Assembly: GCA_963769585.1 (NCBI GenBank)
Contig: CAVYMJ010000006.1
Span: 1,116,001 to 1,180,000, forward strand
Direction of reading: 5' to 3'
Source: SSC3 sp963769585
Lineage (GTDB): Bacteria > Actinomycetota > Actinomycetes > Propionibacteriales > Nocardioidaceae
DNA: 64,000 nucleotides
In this document: one piece after another, positions 7,670 through 15,249 of the stretch
Numbering within the stretch: the first letter of the stretch is position 1
Layout: every line of letters begins with the position of its first letter
Notes under the pieces: model-generated
The model's database searches: none
What the model saw: the letters and a program-made list of their open reading frames with translations, nothing else
What the model was told of the DNA's origin: nothing
Position numbers and translations under genes: made by a program

Positions 7670-8305
7670 ATGCTCGAACGATTCCGCGCCTTCTGGACCA
7701 GCATCTTCCAGCCGGTCATCACCCTCCTGCTCAAGCTCGGGGTCAGCCCCGACGCCGTCACCCTGGTCGGCACCCTCGGCGTCTCCGCGGGCGCCCTGGT
7801 CTTCTTCCCCCAGGGCATGCTGTTCGTCGGCGTCCTGGTGATCACCGCCTTCGTCTTCTCCGACCTCATCGACGGAGCGATGGCCCGCCAGTCCGGGCGG
7901 ACCAGTGTCTTCGGGGCCTTCCTCGACTCGACCCTGGACCGGGTGGGCGACGGCGCGATCTTCGCCGGTCTGGCGCTGTACTACGTCGGACCCGGCGACA
8001 ACGACCTTCTGGCCGCGCTGACGCTGTACTGCCTGGTGATGGGGTCGGTCACCTCCTACGCCCGGGCACGTGCCGAGTCCTTGGGCCTGACCGCGAAGGT
8101 CGGCATCGCCGAGCGAGCGGACCGGCTGGTGTCGATCCTGGTGATCACCGGGCTCGCCGACCTGCTGCACCGCCTCACCGGCAACGAGGACTGGCTGTGG
8201 GCCATCCCGGTCACCCTCGCGGCGCTGGCGATCGCCAGCACGGTCACCGTCGTACAGCGGATCCTGACTGTCCGCGACCAGGCCAACGCCGCCGCTGCGC
8301 AGTGA
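7670..8305 (+). CDS. pgsA: CDP-alcohol phosphatidyltransferase, phosphatidylinositol phosphate synthase
   Basis: 211 residues, integral membrane. The CDP-alcohol phosphatidyltransferase signature D-G-x2-A-R-x8-G-x3-D-x3-D is visible from about residue 65 (LIDGAMARQSGRTSVFGAFL then DSTLDR). About six hydrophobic segments span 15-200. Actinobacterial homologues at this locus join inositol-1-phosphate to CDP-diacylglycerol, giving PI phosphate, the lipid anchor for PIMs. Specificity here is inferred from the following acyltransferase and mannosyltransferase genes. ATG at 7670 follows the junction described above; the next gene overlaps by GTGA. Confidence 0.92.
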   Translation: MLERFRAFWTSIFQPVITLLLKLGVSPDAVTLVGTLGVSAGALVFFPQGMLFVGVLVITAFVFSDLIDGAMARQSGRTSVFGAFLDSTLDRVGDGAIFAGLALYYVGPGDNDLLAALTLYCLVMGSVTSYARARAESLGLTAKVGIAERADRLVSILVITGLADLLHRLTGNEDWLWAIPVTLAALAIASTVTVVQRILTVRDQANAAAAQ

Positions 8306-9153
8306 ACCGCGACTCCTTGGTCTCGGCGGGGTTCATCGGCGCCTGGAGAGCGGTACGGCTGATGCCCGAGGGTGCGTCGCAGGCGCTGTTCCGCACTGCT
8401 GCTGACCGGGTGCATGCCCGGAACGGCCCCGGCGTCCGGCAGCTTCGCGAGAACCTCGCCGTCGCCGCCCCCGACGCAGACCCCGACACGCTGACCCGCG
8501 AGGCGATGCGCTCCTACCTGCGCTACTGGTGTGAGGCCTTCCGGCTGCCCTCCTGGCCACTGGACGACCTGGTACGGCGCACCCGGACGGTCGGCGAGGA
8601 GAACCTGCGGACCGCGATGGCGTCGGGCAAGGGGGCCATCGTCGCGCTGCCGCACACCGCCAACTGGGACTGGGCGGGCGCCTGGGCCTGTGCCACCGGG
8701 ATGCCGGTCGTCGCAGTGGCGGAGCGACTGCGGCCCGAGCGCGTGTACGACGAGTTCGTCGCGTTCCGACGCTCGATCGGGATGGAGATCCTGCCGCTCG
8801 GCGAGCCGGGAGTCGTCGCCGCGCTGGGCTCCCATCTGGCGCAGGGACGGCTGGTCTGTCTGCTGTCCGACCGGGACCTGACCAGTACCGGGGCAGAGGT
8901 GGAACTGTTGGGCCGCCGCGCCCGGGTGCCCCGTGGTCCGGCGGTGCTCTCCCAGCGCACCGGAGCGCCGATCATCCCCGGGACGTTCTCCTACGTCGGG
9001 CGGGACACCGAGCTGCGGTTCTGGCCCGCTGTGGCGATCGAGTCCGGCCGGGCCGGCTCGACGGCGATGATGCAGACCGTCGCGGACGCCTTCACCGAGG
9101 GCATCCGCAGTCACCCTCAGGACTGGCACATGATGCAGAAGGTCTTCCTCTGA
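8302..9153 (+). CDS. Phosphatidylinositol mannoside acyltransferase (lipid A lauroyl acyltransferase-like, PatA type)
   Basis: 283 residues; LpxL/HtrB-family acyltransferase fold. The catalytic H-x4-D motif is PHTANWDW (His about 118, Asp about 123), followed by GTFSYVGR and the closing QDWHMMQKVF that is usual for the family. In mycobacteria the gene between pgsA and pimA acylates the mannose of PIMs at the inner membrane face. The same position and motif support this role. GTG at 8302 overlaps the pgsA stop by 4 bases, and its TGA overlaps the pimA ATG by one base, so translation is tightly coupled. Confidence 0.92.
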   Translation: MNRDSLVSAGFIGAWRAVRLMPEGASQALFRTAADRVHARNGPGVRQLRENLAVAAPDADPDTLTREAMRSYLRYWCEAFRLPSWPLDDLVRRTRTVGEENLRTAMASGKGAIVALPHTANWDWAGAWACATGMPVVAVAERLRPERVYDEFVAFRRSIGMEILPLGEPGVVAALGSHLAQGRLVCLLSDRDLTSTGAEVELLGRRARVPRGPAVLSQRTGAPIIPGTFSYVGRDTELRFWPAVAIESGRAGSTAMMQTVADAFTEGIRSHPQDWHMMQKVFL

Positions 9154-10214
9154 TGCGCGTCGGCCTGGTCTGTCCCTACTCGCTCGACGTCCCCGGCGGC
9201 GTGCAGAACCACGTGCTCGGGCTGGCCGGTGCGCTGCGCCGGCACGGACACGAGGTCTCGGTGCTCGCGCCGGGCGAGCCGCGCGGGGAGCACGTGGTCT
9301 CCGTGGGTCGCGCGGTCCCGTTGCCCTACAAGGGGGCCGTCGGCCGGGTAGCCTTCGGCCCGGGCACGGCAGCGCGGGTGGCGCGCTGGCTGGGCGAAGG
9401 GGACTTCGACGTCGTCCACGTGCACGAGCCGCTGACCCCGTCCGCCTCCCTGCTCGCGGTCCGCGCGGCAGACGTGCCGGTCGTGGCGACCTTCCACACC
9501 GCCCAGGACCGGCCCCGGGCCCTGGCGGCCTCGGCCAACCTGCTGCGTCCGTGGCTGGGGCGCATCGACGCCCACATCGCCGTCTCGGAGACCGCAGCAC
9601 GGACCGTACGCCGCTACCTGCCGGTTCGGCCCGACGTGATCCCGAACGGCCTCGACGTCCTGGGGTACGACGGGGAGCGCACCCGCGACGGCAGGACCGT
9701 GCTGTTCCTGGGTCGCATCGACGAGCGACGCAAGGGTCTGCACCAACTCCTGGCGGCCTGGCCCGCGATCCAGTCCCGGTGCCCCGCTGCCCGCCTCCTC
9801 GTCGCCGGCCCCGGCCGGCGCCCGGTCGGCCAGCCGAAGGTCGAGTTCCTCGGTGAGCTGGCCGAGCCGGACAAGCGGGCAGCCCTGCGCAGTGCGGACC
9901 TAGTGGTCGCGCCCAACACCCACGGGGAGAGCTTCGGCCTGGTGCTCGTGGAGGCAATGGCGGCCGGGACCACCGTGCTCGCGCACGACCTGCCAGCGTT
10001 CCGCGACGTCCTCGGTGCGGGCGCCTTCGGCACCGTCTACACCGACGACCTGGCTGAGCAGGCGGTCACCCTGCTCGAGGACCAGCCGCGCCGGGAGCGG
10101 CTGGCGGCCATGGCGCGGGCTGAGGTCCGGCGCTACGACTGGGAGGCGGTCGCACCGTCGGTGGAGGGCGTCTACCTCGACCTGGTCGAGGGGGCTCAGG
10201 CGACAGCCGTCTGA
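9153..10214 (+). CDS. pimA: Phosphatidyl-myo-inositol alpha-mannosyltransferase
   Basis: 353 residues; GT-B fold, GT4 family. It transfers the first mannose from GDP-mannose to phosphatidylinositol on the cytosolic membrane face. Seen: an N-terminal glycine-rich acceptor loop (PGGVQNHVLGLA, residues 14-25), the central VSETAARTVRRYLP, and the donor-site ESFGLVLVEAMAAGT near 258-272 with the E-x7-E arrangement. The start overlaps the acyltransferase stop (TGATG). It is the last gene of the PI/PIM block. The Nudix gene found here in mycobacteria is absent and pdxS follows after about 70 bases with its own promoter. Confidence 0.93.
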   Translation: MRVGLVCPYSLDVPGGVQNHVLGLAGALRRHGHEVSVLAPGEPRGEHVVSVGRAVPLPYKGAVGRVAFGPGTAARVARWLGEGDFDVVHVHEPLTPSASLLAVRAADVPVVATFHTAQDRPRALAASANLLRPWLGRIDAHIAVSETAARTVRRYLPVRPDVIPNGLDVLGYDGERTRDGRTVLFLGRIDERRKGLHQLLAAWPAIQSRCPAARLLVAGPGRRPVGQPKVEFLGELAEPDKRAALRSADLVVAPNTHGESFGLVLVEAMAAGTTVLAHDLPAFRDVLGAGAFGTVYTDDLAEQAVTLLEDQPRRERLAAMARAEVRRYDWEAVAPSVEGVYLDLVEGAQATAV

Positions 10215-10220
10215 GACCGG

Positions 10221-10251
10221 TTGGGACTGTCGGACGCGAGCGAAGTAGGCT
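10221..10251 (+). promoter_or_regulatory. Probable pdxS promoter
   Basis: TTGGGA (10221-10226) and TAGGCT (10246-10251) are separated by 19 bases and lie 33 bases before the GTG of pdxS. The leader contains an AGAAGAGAAG ribosome site. Confidence 0.5.
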
Positions 10252-10283
10252 AGTGCCGACCCCCAGACGAAGAAGAGAAGCAC

Positions 10284-11201
10284 GTGAACCAGACCCCCCA
10301 GACCGGCACCCAGACCGGCGCCCAGACCGGCACCGTCGGCGTGAAGCGCGGCATGGCCGAGATGCTCAAGGGCGGGGTGATCATGGACGTGGTCACCGCC
10401 GAGCAGGCCAAGATCGCCGAGGACGCCGGCGCCGTGGCCGTGATGGCGCTGGAGCGGGTTCCCGCCGACATCCGCGCCCAGGGTGGCGTCTCCCGGATGA
10501 GCGACCCCGACATGATCGAGTCGATCATCAGCGCGGTCTCGATCCCGGTGATGGCCAAGGCCAGGATCGGCCACTTCGCCGAGGCGCAGGTGCTGCAGTC
10601 GCTCGGTGTGGACTACATCGACGAGTCCGAGGTGCTGACGCCGGCCGACTACGCCAACCACATCGACAAGTTCGCGTTCACGGTGCCGTTCGTGTGCGGT
10701 GCGACCAACCTGGGTGAGGCGCTGCGCCGGATCACCGAGGGCGCGGCGATGATCCGTTCCAAGGGCGAGGCCGGCACCGGAGACGTGTCCAACGCGGTGA
10801 CGCACATGCGGACGATCCGCGGAGAGCTGGGCCGGCTGCACTCGATGAGCCGGGACGAGCTGTACGTCGCGGCCAAGGAGCTCCAGGCGCCGTACGAGCT
10901 GGTCAAGGAGGTTGCCGAGGCCGGCAAGCTCCCCGTCGTGCTGTTCACCGCCGGTGGGATCGCCACTCCGGCGGACGCCGCGATGATGATGCAGCTCGGC
11001 GCCGAGGGAGTCTTCGTCGGCTCGGGAATCTTCAAGTCCGGCAACCCCGCTCAGCGGGCCGAGGCGATCGTCAAGGCCACCACCTTCTTCGACGACCCCG
11101 ACGTGGTCGCCAAGGTCTCGCGCGGCCTGGGCGAGGCCATGGTCGGGATCAACGTCGAGGAGATCCCGCAGCCGCACCGGCTCGCCGAGCGCGGCTGGTG
11201 A
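10284..11201 (+). CDS. pdxS: Pyridoxal 5'-phosphate synthase lyase subunit PdxS
   Basis: 305 residues; (beta/alpha)8 barrel. It makes PLP from ribose 5-phosphate, glyceraldehyde 3-phosphate and ammonia supplied by PdxT. Seen: GGVIMDVVTAEQAKIAEDAG, the lysine region IPVMAKARIGH, GEAGTGDVSNAVTHMR and AEGVFVGSGIF, all strongly conserved in the family. The first 18 residues are a TQTG/AQTG-type low-complexity extension not needed for the fold. GTG at 10284 has a purine-rich site upstream. The partner pdxT lies 3.4 kb downstream instead of nearby; a DUF6891-like gene and the SipW island intervene. Confidence 0.97.
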   Translation: MNQTPQTGTQTGAQTGTVGVKRGMAEMLKGGVIMDVVTAEQAKIAEDAGAVAVMALERVPADIRAQGGVSRMSDPDMIESIISAVSIPVMAKARIGHFAEAQVLQSLGVDYIDESEVLTPADYANHIDKFAFTVPFVCGATNLGEALRRITEGAAMIRSKGEAGTGDVSNAVTHMRTIRGELGRLHSMSRDELYVAAKELQAPYELVKEVAEAGKLPVVLFTAGGIATPADAAMMMQLGAEGVFVGSGIFKSGNPAQRAEAIVKATTFFDDPDVVAKVSRGLGEAMVGINVEEIPQPHRLAERGW

Positions 11202-11740
11202 GCAGGGAGTCCGACGTACGGGAGTTCGCCCGGTCCTGTGTCAGGGCCGGGCTTCTCACTGCCCCTGCCCTGTACGACGAGGTGGAGCTCGCGGTGCGCT
11301 CCGAGCTGCCCCACCTGGCCTCGCAGAGCGGCGTGCTCGCCCGGGTCTGGATCGAGGAGTTCACCCAGGAGCTGGCCGCCGAACAGGAGACCTGGTCCGA
11401 GGTGACCGACTACATGCGGTTGCAGGCCGCCTTCGCCGAGCTCGCGGACCGGGGCGTCGTCGTGCTCCAGGGCTGTGAGGATCACTGGGCCGCGAAGAAG
11501 GTGCTGGACGAGAGGTCCTGCCGTGGAGTCGCCTGGTTCACGGGCCCCGACGTCTGGCACGCCGTCGACGAAGGGATGCTCGAGGTCAATCTCTGGCACA
11601 GCACCACCGCCAACGTCGCGCCGGGTGACGAGCTCCTCGACGAGGCGATCGCCGTGTTGGCCGAGCACGGCCTGGAGGCGCACTACGACGAGGGTCGCAT
11701 CGAGGTCGCGGCGTACTGGCAGCGTCGGACATCCGGCTGA
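11198..11740 (+). CDS. DUF6891-like conserved hypothetical protein
   Basis: 180 residues, soluble, acidic, no signal peptide. Visible pattern: an N-terminal helix (VREFARSCVRAGLL), then EVTDYMRLQAAFAELADRGVVVLQGC, GVAWFTGPDVWHAVD and a C-terminal LAEHGLEAHYDEGRIEVAAYW. This resembles the uncharacterised actinobacterial family I remember as DUF6891. GTG at 11198 overlaps the pdxS stop (GTGA), so it is translated from the pdxS message. No role can be given; it ends before the AT-richer promoter region of the SipW island. Confidence 0.65.
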   Translation: MSRESDVREFARSCVRAGLLTAPALYDEVELAVRSELPHLASQSGVLARVWIEEFTQELAAEQETWSEVTDYMRLQAAFAELADRGVVVLQGCEDHWAAKKVLDERSCRGVAWFTGPDVWHAVDEGMLEVNLWHSTTANVAPGDELLDEAIAVLAEHGLEAHYDEGRIEVAAYWQRRTSG

Positions 11741-11826
11741 GGCTGGTCCGCCGAACAGCTAGTTTTTGCGTCATTCAGTATCGAATCACCCTAATCCCGT
11801 CATAACCCTCCCTGAGCTGCGTCAGG

Positions 11827-11862
11827 ATCTTGAGCGTTCAACCGAACGGCACAACTCAAGAT
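11827..11862 (+). promoter_or_regulatory. Compound stem-loop in the leader of the SipW island
   Basis: ATCTTGAG (11827-11834) pairs perfectly with CTCAAGAT (11855-11862). Directly stacked inside is CGTTC-AACC-GAACG (11835-11848), leaving a six-base bulge GCACAA. The GGGAGGG ribosome site begins 8 bases after the stem. It may act as an RNA regulatory element or, as DNA, as a dyad operator. Confidence 0.6.
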
Positions 11863-11880
11863 TTCAGTGGGAGGGAACCC

Positions 11881-12418
11881 ATGAACAAGTCGACCAAGGG
11901 CGCGCTAGCCGCGTCCGCGGCGGGAGCACTGCTGCTGGGAGGCGCAGGCTCGCTAGCTTTCTGGACCACGACGCAGCCCGTCTCGGGCAGCGACATCACC
12001 GCAGGACACCTGAAGCTGACCAACCCTTCGTGTGGCGCGGGCTGGCTGCTCGACGGCGGCGCGGTCTTCACGACCCAGCTGCTGGTGCCCGGCGACACCC
12101 TGACGAAGGTCTGCACCTTCTCGCTCGACGCGGCCGGCGAGCACCTGGCAGCAGACTTCGATGTCACCGCGCCGTCGCTCTCCGGCGACGCGGCCCTGCT
12201 CGACGAGCTCGCGGTCAGCGCGGCCTACGAGGTCAACAGCGTGCCCGGTCACGCCGCCGAACGTGGCGGTCCAGGACGGTGACGTGGTCACCGCGACCAT
12301 CACCGTGACCTGGGCGTCGGGCGTCGAGGACAACGACTCGAACGTCGCTCCGGTAGGCCTCGCGGCGACGCTGGACGACATCACGGTCACCGCTACCCAG
12401 AGCCACCTGGTGCCCTGA
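11881..12418 (+). pseudogene. SipW-dependent-signal exported protein, RER_14450-like, with a single-base frameshift
   Basis: The N-terminus has a SipW-type signal: KGALAASAAGALLLGGAGS (residues 6-24), then LAFWTTTQPVSGSDITAGHLKL. This is the AFWT...G..ITAG pattern of alternate-signal exported proteins. The frame from ATG 11881 stops at 12282. The family-like C-terminus (VQDGDVVTATITVTW, ATLDDITVTATQ) continues in the next frame to 12418. Removing one G at 12247-12248 (CCCGGTCACG to CCCGTCACG) gives an unbroken 178-residue protein. It is therefore a recent frameshift, a sequencing error, or a slippery site. GGGAGGG precedes the ATG. The two following genes are its presumed peptidase and a second substrate. 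Confidence 0.78.
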
Positions 12419-12432
12419 GCAGGAGCTCTAGC

Positions 12433-13014
12433 GTGAACGTGCATACCGGGATGCGGAGGGGAGGACAGGTGGTCGCCTGGGCGGTCATCCTGTTCGTCGC
12501 GGCCCTACTGGCTGTGGCGGTTGTCGTCCCCCGCCTTGCTGGGGCGACGCCGTACGTCATCCTCACGGGGTCGATGGAGCCACAGCTGCCGCCCGGAACG
12601 CTGGTGGTGGTCAAGCCCGTGGCGGCGGGCCTGATCACCACCGGCAGCGTCATCACCTACCAGCTCGAGTCCGGCAAGCCGACGGTCGTGACCCATCGGG
12701 TCCGGTCCGTCGGGACCGACGCCAGCGGCCAGCTCCGGTTCGGCACCCAGGGGGACGCGAACAGCCAGCCGGACCCTCGGTTGGTGCAGCCGGTGCAGAT
12801 CAAGGGCGAGCGCTGGTACGCCGTTCCGTACCTCGGCTACGTGACCAGCGCGCTCACCGGACAACAGCGACAGACGGCCCTGGCGATCGTCGTCTTCGGG
12901 CTCCTCGGCTACGCCGTGGTGATGTTCGTCAGCGCCATGCGTGACCGGCTGCGACCCGGCGTACGGGCCGCCACGAGCGCGATGCTCGAGCAGCAACGGA
13001 GGGGGGAAGCATGA
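12433..13014 (+). CDS. Signal peptidase I, SipW/ER type (Ser/His dyad)
   Basis: 193 residues. An N-terminal membrane anchor (about 12-34) and a C-terminal one (about 148-167) flank an S26 peptidase core. The nucleophile serine is in ILTGSMEP (Ser47). The general base position holds histidine in VVTHRV (His88), as in SipW and ER/archaeal peptidases, instead of the lysine of ordinary bacterial LepB. GDAN near 107-110 is the conserved aspartate box. It would process the TasA-like signals of the adjacent exported proteins on the outer membrane face. GTG at 12433 has AGGAG 7 nt upstream; ATGA overlap with the next gene. Confidence 0.88.
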   Translation: MNVHTGMRRGGQVVAWAVILFVAALLAVAVVVPRLAGATPYVILTGSMEPQLPPGTLVVVKPVAAGLITTGSVITYQLESGKPTVVTHRVRSVGTDASGQLRFGTQGDANSQPDPRLVQPVQIKGERWYAVPYLGYVTSALTGQQRQTALAIVVFGLLGYAVVMFVSAMRDRLRPGVRAATSAMLEQQRRGEA

Positions 13015-13601
13015 CCGCGACCAGGCGACGGCGTCGGTTCTCGATCCCCTCGCGCGTCCAGGCGCTGTTGGCGCTGGGCGTCCTCGCGGTGCCCGCGTCG
13101 ATCGGGACGTTCGCCTTCTGGACCGACGAGGTCGTGGTCACCGGCACCACCTTCACCGCGGGCACGCTCGACCTGCGCGTCAACGGTGCTGACACAGTGA
13201 CCGGCTACACCACGTTGAACCTGTCCACGATGGTGCCTGGTTCCAGCGTGGCCGGCGTGCTCACCGTACGTAACCAGGGCACCGCGTCCCTGAAGTACAC
13301 CGCGACCACCGTGGCCACCAACGCCGATGCCAAGAACCTCCGGGGAGCCCTGGTCGTCAAGGTCACCGGTGACACCTCGGTAGCCGGGACCGCACCTTCG
13401 GCCACCTGCGCCGGTACGGCGCTGGCCGGGACGACCACGGCGCTCAACGGCGGGCTCGTCAACACGGCCAGGCTGCTGGGCGGCGGTACGGAGGAGAAGC
13501 TCTGTGTCCAGGTGACCCTGCCCACCAACGCGGCGAGTTCCCTCCAGGGGGCCACCACCGACGTCTCGTTCACCTTCTCGGCCACCTCGGACCTGTCGTG
13601 A
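13011..13601 (+). CDS. SipW-dependent-signal exported protein (TasA/CalY-like)
   Basis: 196 residues. The N-terminus is five arginines, a hydrophobic stretch (VQALLALGVLAVPASIG, about 16-32), then TFAFWTDEVVVTGTTFTAGT and LDL. This is the hallmark of SipW-processed secreted proteins (FWTD..VTG.TFTAGTLDL). The mature part is threonine- and valine-rich beta-structure (LTVRNQGTASLKYTAT) with two cysteines about 38 residues apart. Relatives include fibre-forming or surface proteins of Gram-positive matrices; whether this one polymerises is unknown. Coupled by ATGA to the upstream peptidase and by GTGA to the downstream one. Confidence 0.87.
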   Translation: MTATRRRRRFSIPSRVQALLALGVLAVPASIGTFAFWTDEVVVTGTTFTAGTLDLRVNGADTVTGYTTLNLSTMVPGSSVAGVLTVRNQGTASLKYTATTVATNADAKNLRGALVVKVTGDTSVAGTAPSATCAGTALAGTTTALNGGLVNTARLLGGGTEEKLCVQVTLPTNAASSLQGATTDVSFTFSATSDLS

Positions 13602-14575
13602 CGGGTCCGGGGGCACCGGGTCGGGCCGTCCGGGTAGCGCTGGCGCTCGGTGCCGCGCTCGGCACCGCCTGTCTGCTGGCTGGGCTTGCGGCCCTGGCAT
13701 TCGACCTGCGGCCGCTGGTCTTCCGCTCCGGCTCCATGGCGCCGACGATCAACACCGGCGACCTCGCCATCGCCCGCAGCGTGCCTGCCGCCGACCTGGC
13801 AGTGGCGGACGTGGTCAGCGTGATGACCGCCTCGGGCGTGCGAGTCACCCACCGGGTCGTGGCGGTAACCCCGCGCGGCGCGGGAGCCACCCTCGCGCTC
13901 AAGGGCGACGCCAACGCCGCGGTGGACGCCGAGGTCTACCAGGTCCCCGGCGCCGACCGGGTGCTTTTCTCGATCCCCCGAGGCGGATACGTCGTGGCCT
14001 GGCTCGCGGGACCCTTCGGGATGCTGCTCGTGGGCGGCTACGTCGTCTGGCTGCTGCCGCGGGTCCTGCGCCCGCCAGTGTCCCGCCCTGGTGGTAGCGG
14101 AGCTGGTCGCGGGGGGCGCCGCCGCGCCCCGACCGAGCGTCGACGACGCCACCACCCTGCCACCGCCGCTCTCACTGTGACGGCCATCCTGGGCCTGCTC
14201 AGCGTGACCGGGTCACCCCAGGAGCGGGCGCCCTGGACCCTCGCCGCCTGGACCGACGCGGTCAGCGTCACCGGGACCCAGGTCGGTGCGTACACGGTGC
14301 CGGTTCCCGCGACGTTCACCTGCGGCTCCCTCGGGGTGCTCTCGGTGACCTTCAACTGGGCAGCCGTCACCGGCGCGACCAACTACACCCTGCACTATGG
14401 GAACGCTGGAGCGCAGACGCTCACCACCGCAGCGACGACGGCCACCATCACCTCCGCGATCTCCGGCGGCACGGCCTGGGTGGTGGCGAACCGCGTGTTC
14501 GGTCCGGTTACCTGGAGCTCGGTCGCCTCCACCACCCGGTCCTACAACGTGGCCGTCGTCAGCCTCTGCAGCTGA
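13598..14575 (+). CDS. S26 signal peptidase fused to a SipW-type signal and a C-terminal Fn3-like exported domain
   Basis: 325 residues. Residues 1-155 form a second S26 peptidase: anchor 12-35, Ser46 in SGSMAP, His85 in VTHRV, the GDAN box at 103-106, second membrane segment about 131-155. A basic linker (156-186, with RGGRRR and RRRRHH) follows. Then comes another hydrophobic stretch (187-204) and AAWTDAVSVTGTQVGAYTVP (216-235), which looks like the cleavage and mature start of a SipW substrate. The last 90 residues (240-325) resemble a fibronectin-III-type sandwich (VTFNWAAVTGATNYTLHYG) with cysteines at 242 and 324. I read this as a peptidase joined to its own substrate; the junction shows no frameshift. 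Fourth and last gene of the island. Confidence 0.8.
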   Translation: MTGPGAPGRAVRVALALGAALGTACLLAGLAALAFDLRPLVFRSGSMAPTINTGDLAIARSVPAADLAVADVVSVMTASGVRVTHRVVAVTPRGAGATLALKGDANAAVDAEVYQVPGADRVLFSIPRGGYVVAWLAGPFGMLLVGGYVVWLLPRVLRPPVSRPGGSGAGRGGRRRAPTERRRRHHPATAALTVTAILGLLSVTGSPQERAPWTLAAWTDAVSVTGTQVGAYTVPVPATFTCGSLGVLSVTFNWAAVTGATNYTLHYGNAGAQTLTTAATTATITSAISGGTAWVVANRVFGPVTWSSVASTTRSYNVAVVSLCS

Positions 14576-14604
14576 CCGCCGCGAGGCACCTCCACCCACC
14601 CCCG

Positions 14605-14610
14605 TAAAAT
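14605..14610 (+). promoter_or_regulatory. -10 element for leaderless pdxT transcript
   Basis: TAAAAT ends six bases before the pdxT GTG and there is no ribosome site in between. This spacing is typical of actinobacterial leaderless messages and gives pdxT a promoter independent of the SipW island. Confidence 0.6.
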
Positions 14611-14616
14611 GGCCGG

Positions 14617-15237
14617 GTGAACCCCTCTCCGACCGTCGGCGTCCTCGCGCTGCAAGGTGACGTGCGCGAGCACCGGGCCATGCTGGAGCGGGCTGGCGCG
14701 GCCACCCTCGCCGTACGGCGGCCGGCTGAGCTGGCCGGACTGGACGGTCTGGTGATCCCGGGGGGCGAGTCCACCACGATCTACAAGCTGGCGCGCACCT
14801 TCGAGCTGTTCGAGCCACTCCAGCAGGCGATCGCCTCCGGGCTCCCGGTCTTCGGCACCTGCGCGGGGATGATCCTGCTCGCCGACCGCATCGAGCAGGG
14901 CATCGAAGGGCAGGAGACCCTGGGTGGCCTGGACGTGGTGGTCCGACGCAACGCGTTCGGGCGACAGGTCGACTCCTTCGAGGCCGAGCTCGAGGTTGCC
15001 GGGCTCCCGGACGCCGAGACACCCTTCCACGCCGTCTTCATCCGGGCGCCCTGGGTCGAGAAGGTCGGACAGGCCGTCGAGGTCGTCGCCACCGTGGCCT
15101 CCGGGCCCGCCGCCGGTAGGATCGTCGCGGTCCGGCAGGCGAACCTGCTCGCCACGTCCTTCCACCCGGAGGTCTCCGGTGACCACCGCATCCACGGGCT
15201 CTTCATCGACCTGGTCCGCAGCGCAACAGGGAAGTAG
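14617..15237 (+). CDS. pdxT: Pyridoxal 5'-phosphate synthase glutaminase subunit PdxT
   Basis: 206 residues; class I glutamine amidotransferase that hydrolyses glutamine and channels ammonia to PdxS. Seen: GVLALQGDVREH at the N-terminus, GGES near 49-52, the nucleophile cysteine in GTCAGM (about 82), and SFHPE (His about 182, Glu about 184) completing the triad. GTG at 14617 is chosen because of the adjacent -10 and because VNPSPTVGVLALQGD matches the family start. It is separated from pdxS by four intervening genes. yebC follows 12 bases downstream. Confidence 0.97.
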   Translation: MNPSPTVGVLALQGDVREHRAMLERAGAATLAVRRPAELAGLDGLVIPGGESTTIYKLARTFELFEPLQQAIASGLPVFGTCAGMILLADRIEQGIEGQETLGGLDVVVRRNAFGRQVDSFEAELEVAGLPDAETPFHAVFIRAPWVEKVGQAVEVVATVASGPAAGRIVAVRQANLLATSFHPEVSGDHRIHGLFIDLVRSATGK

Positions 15238-15249
15238 AGGCACCACCGC

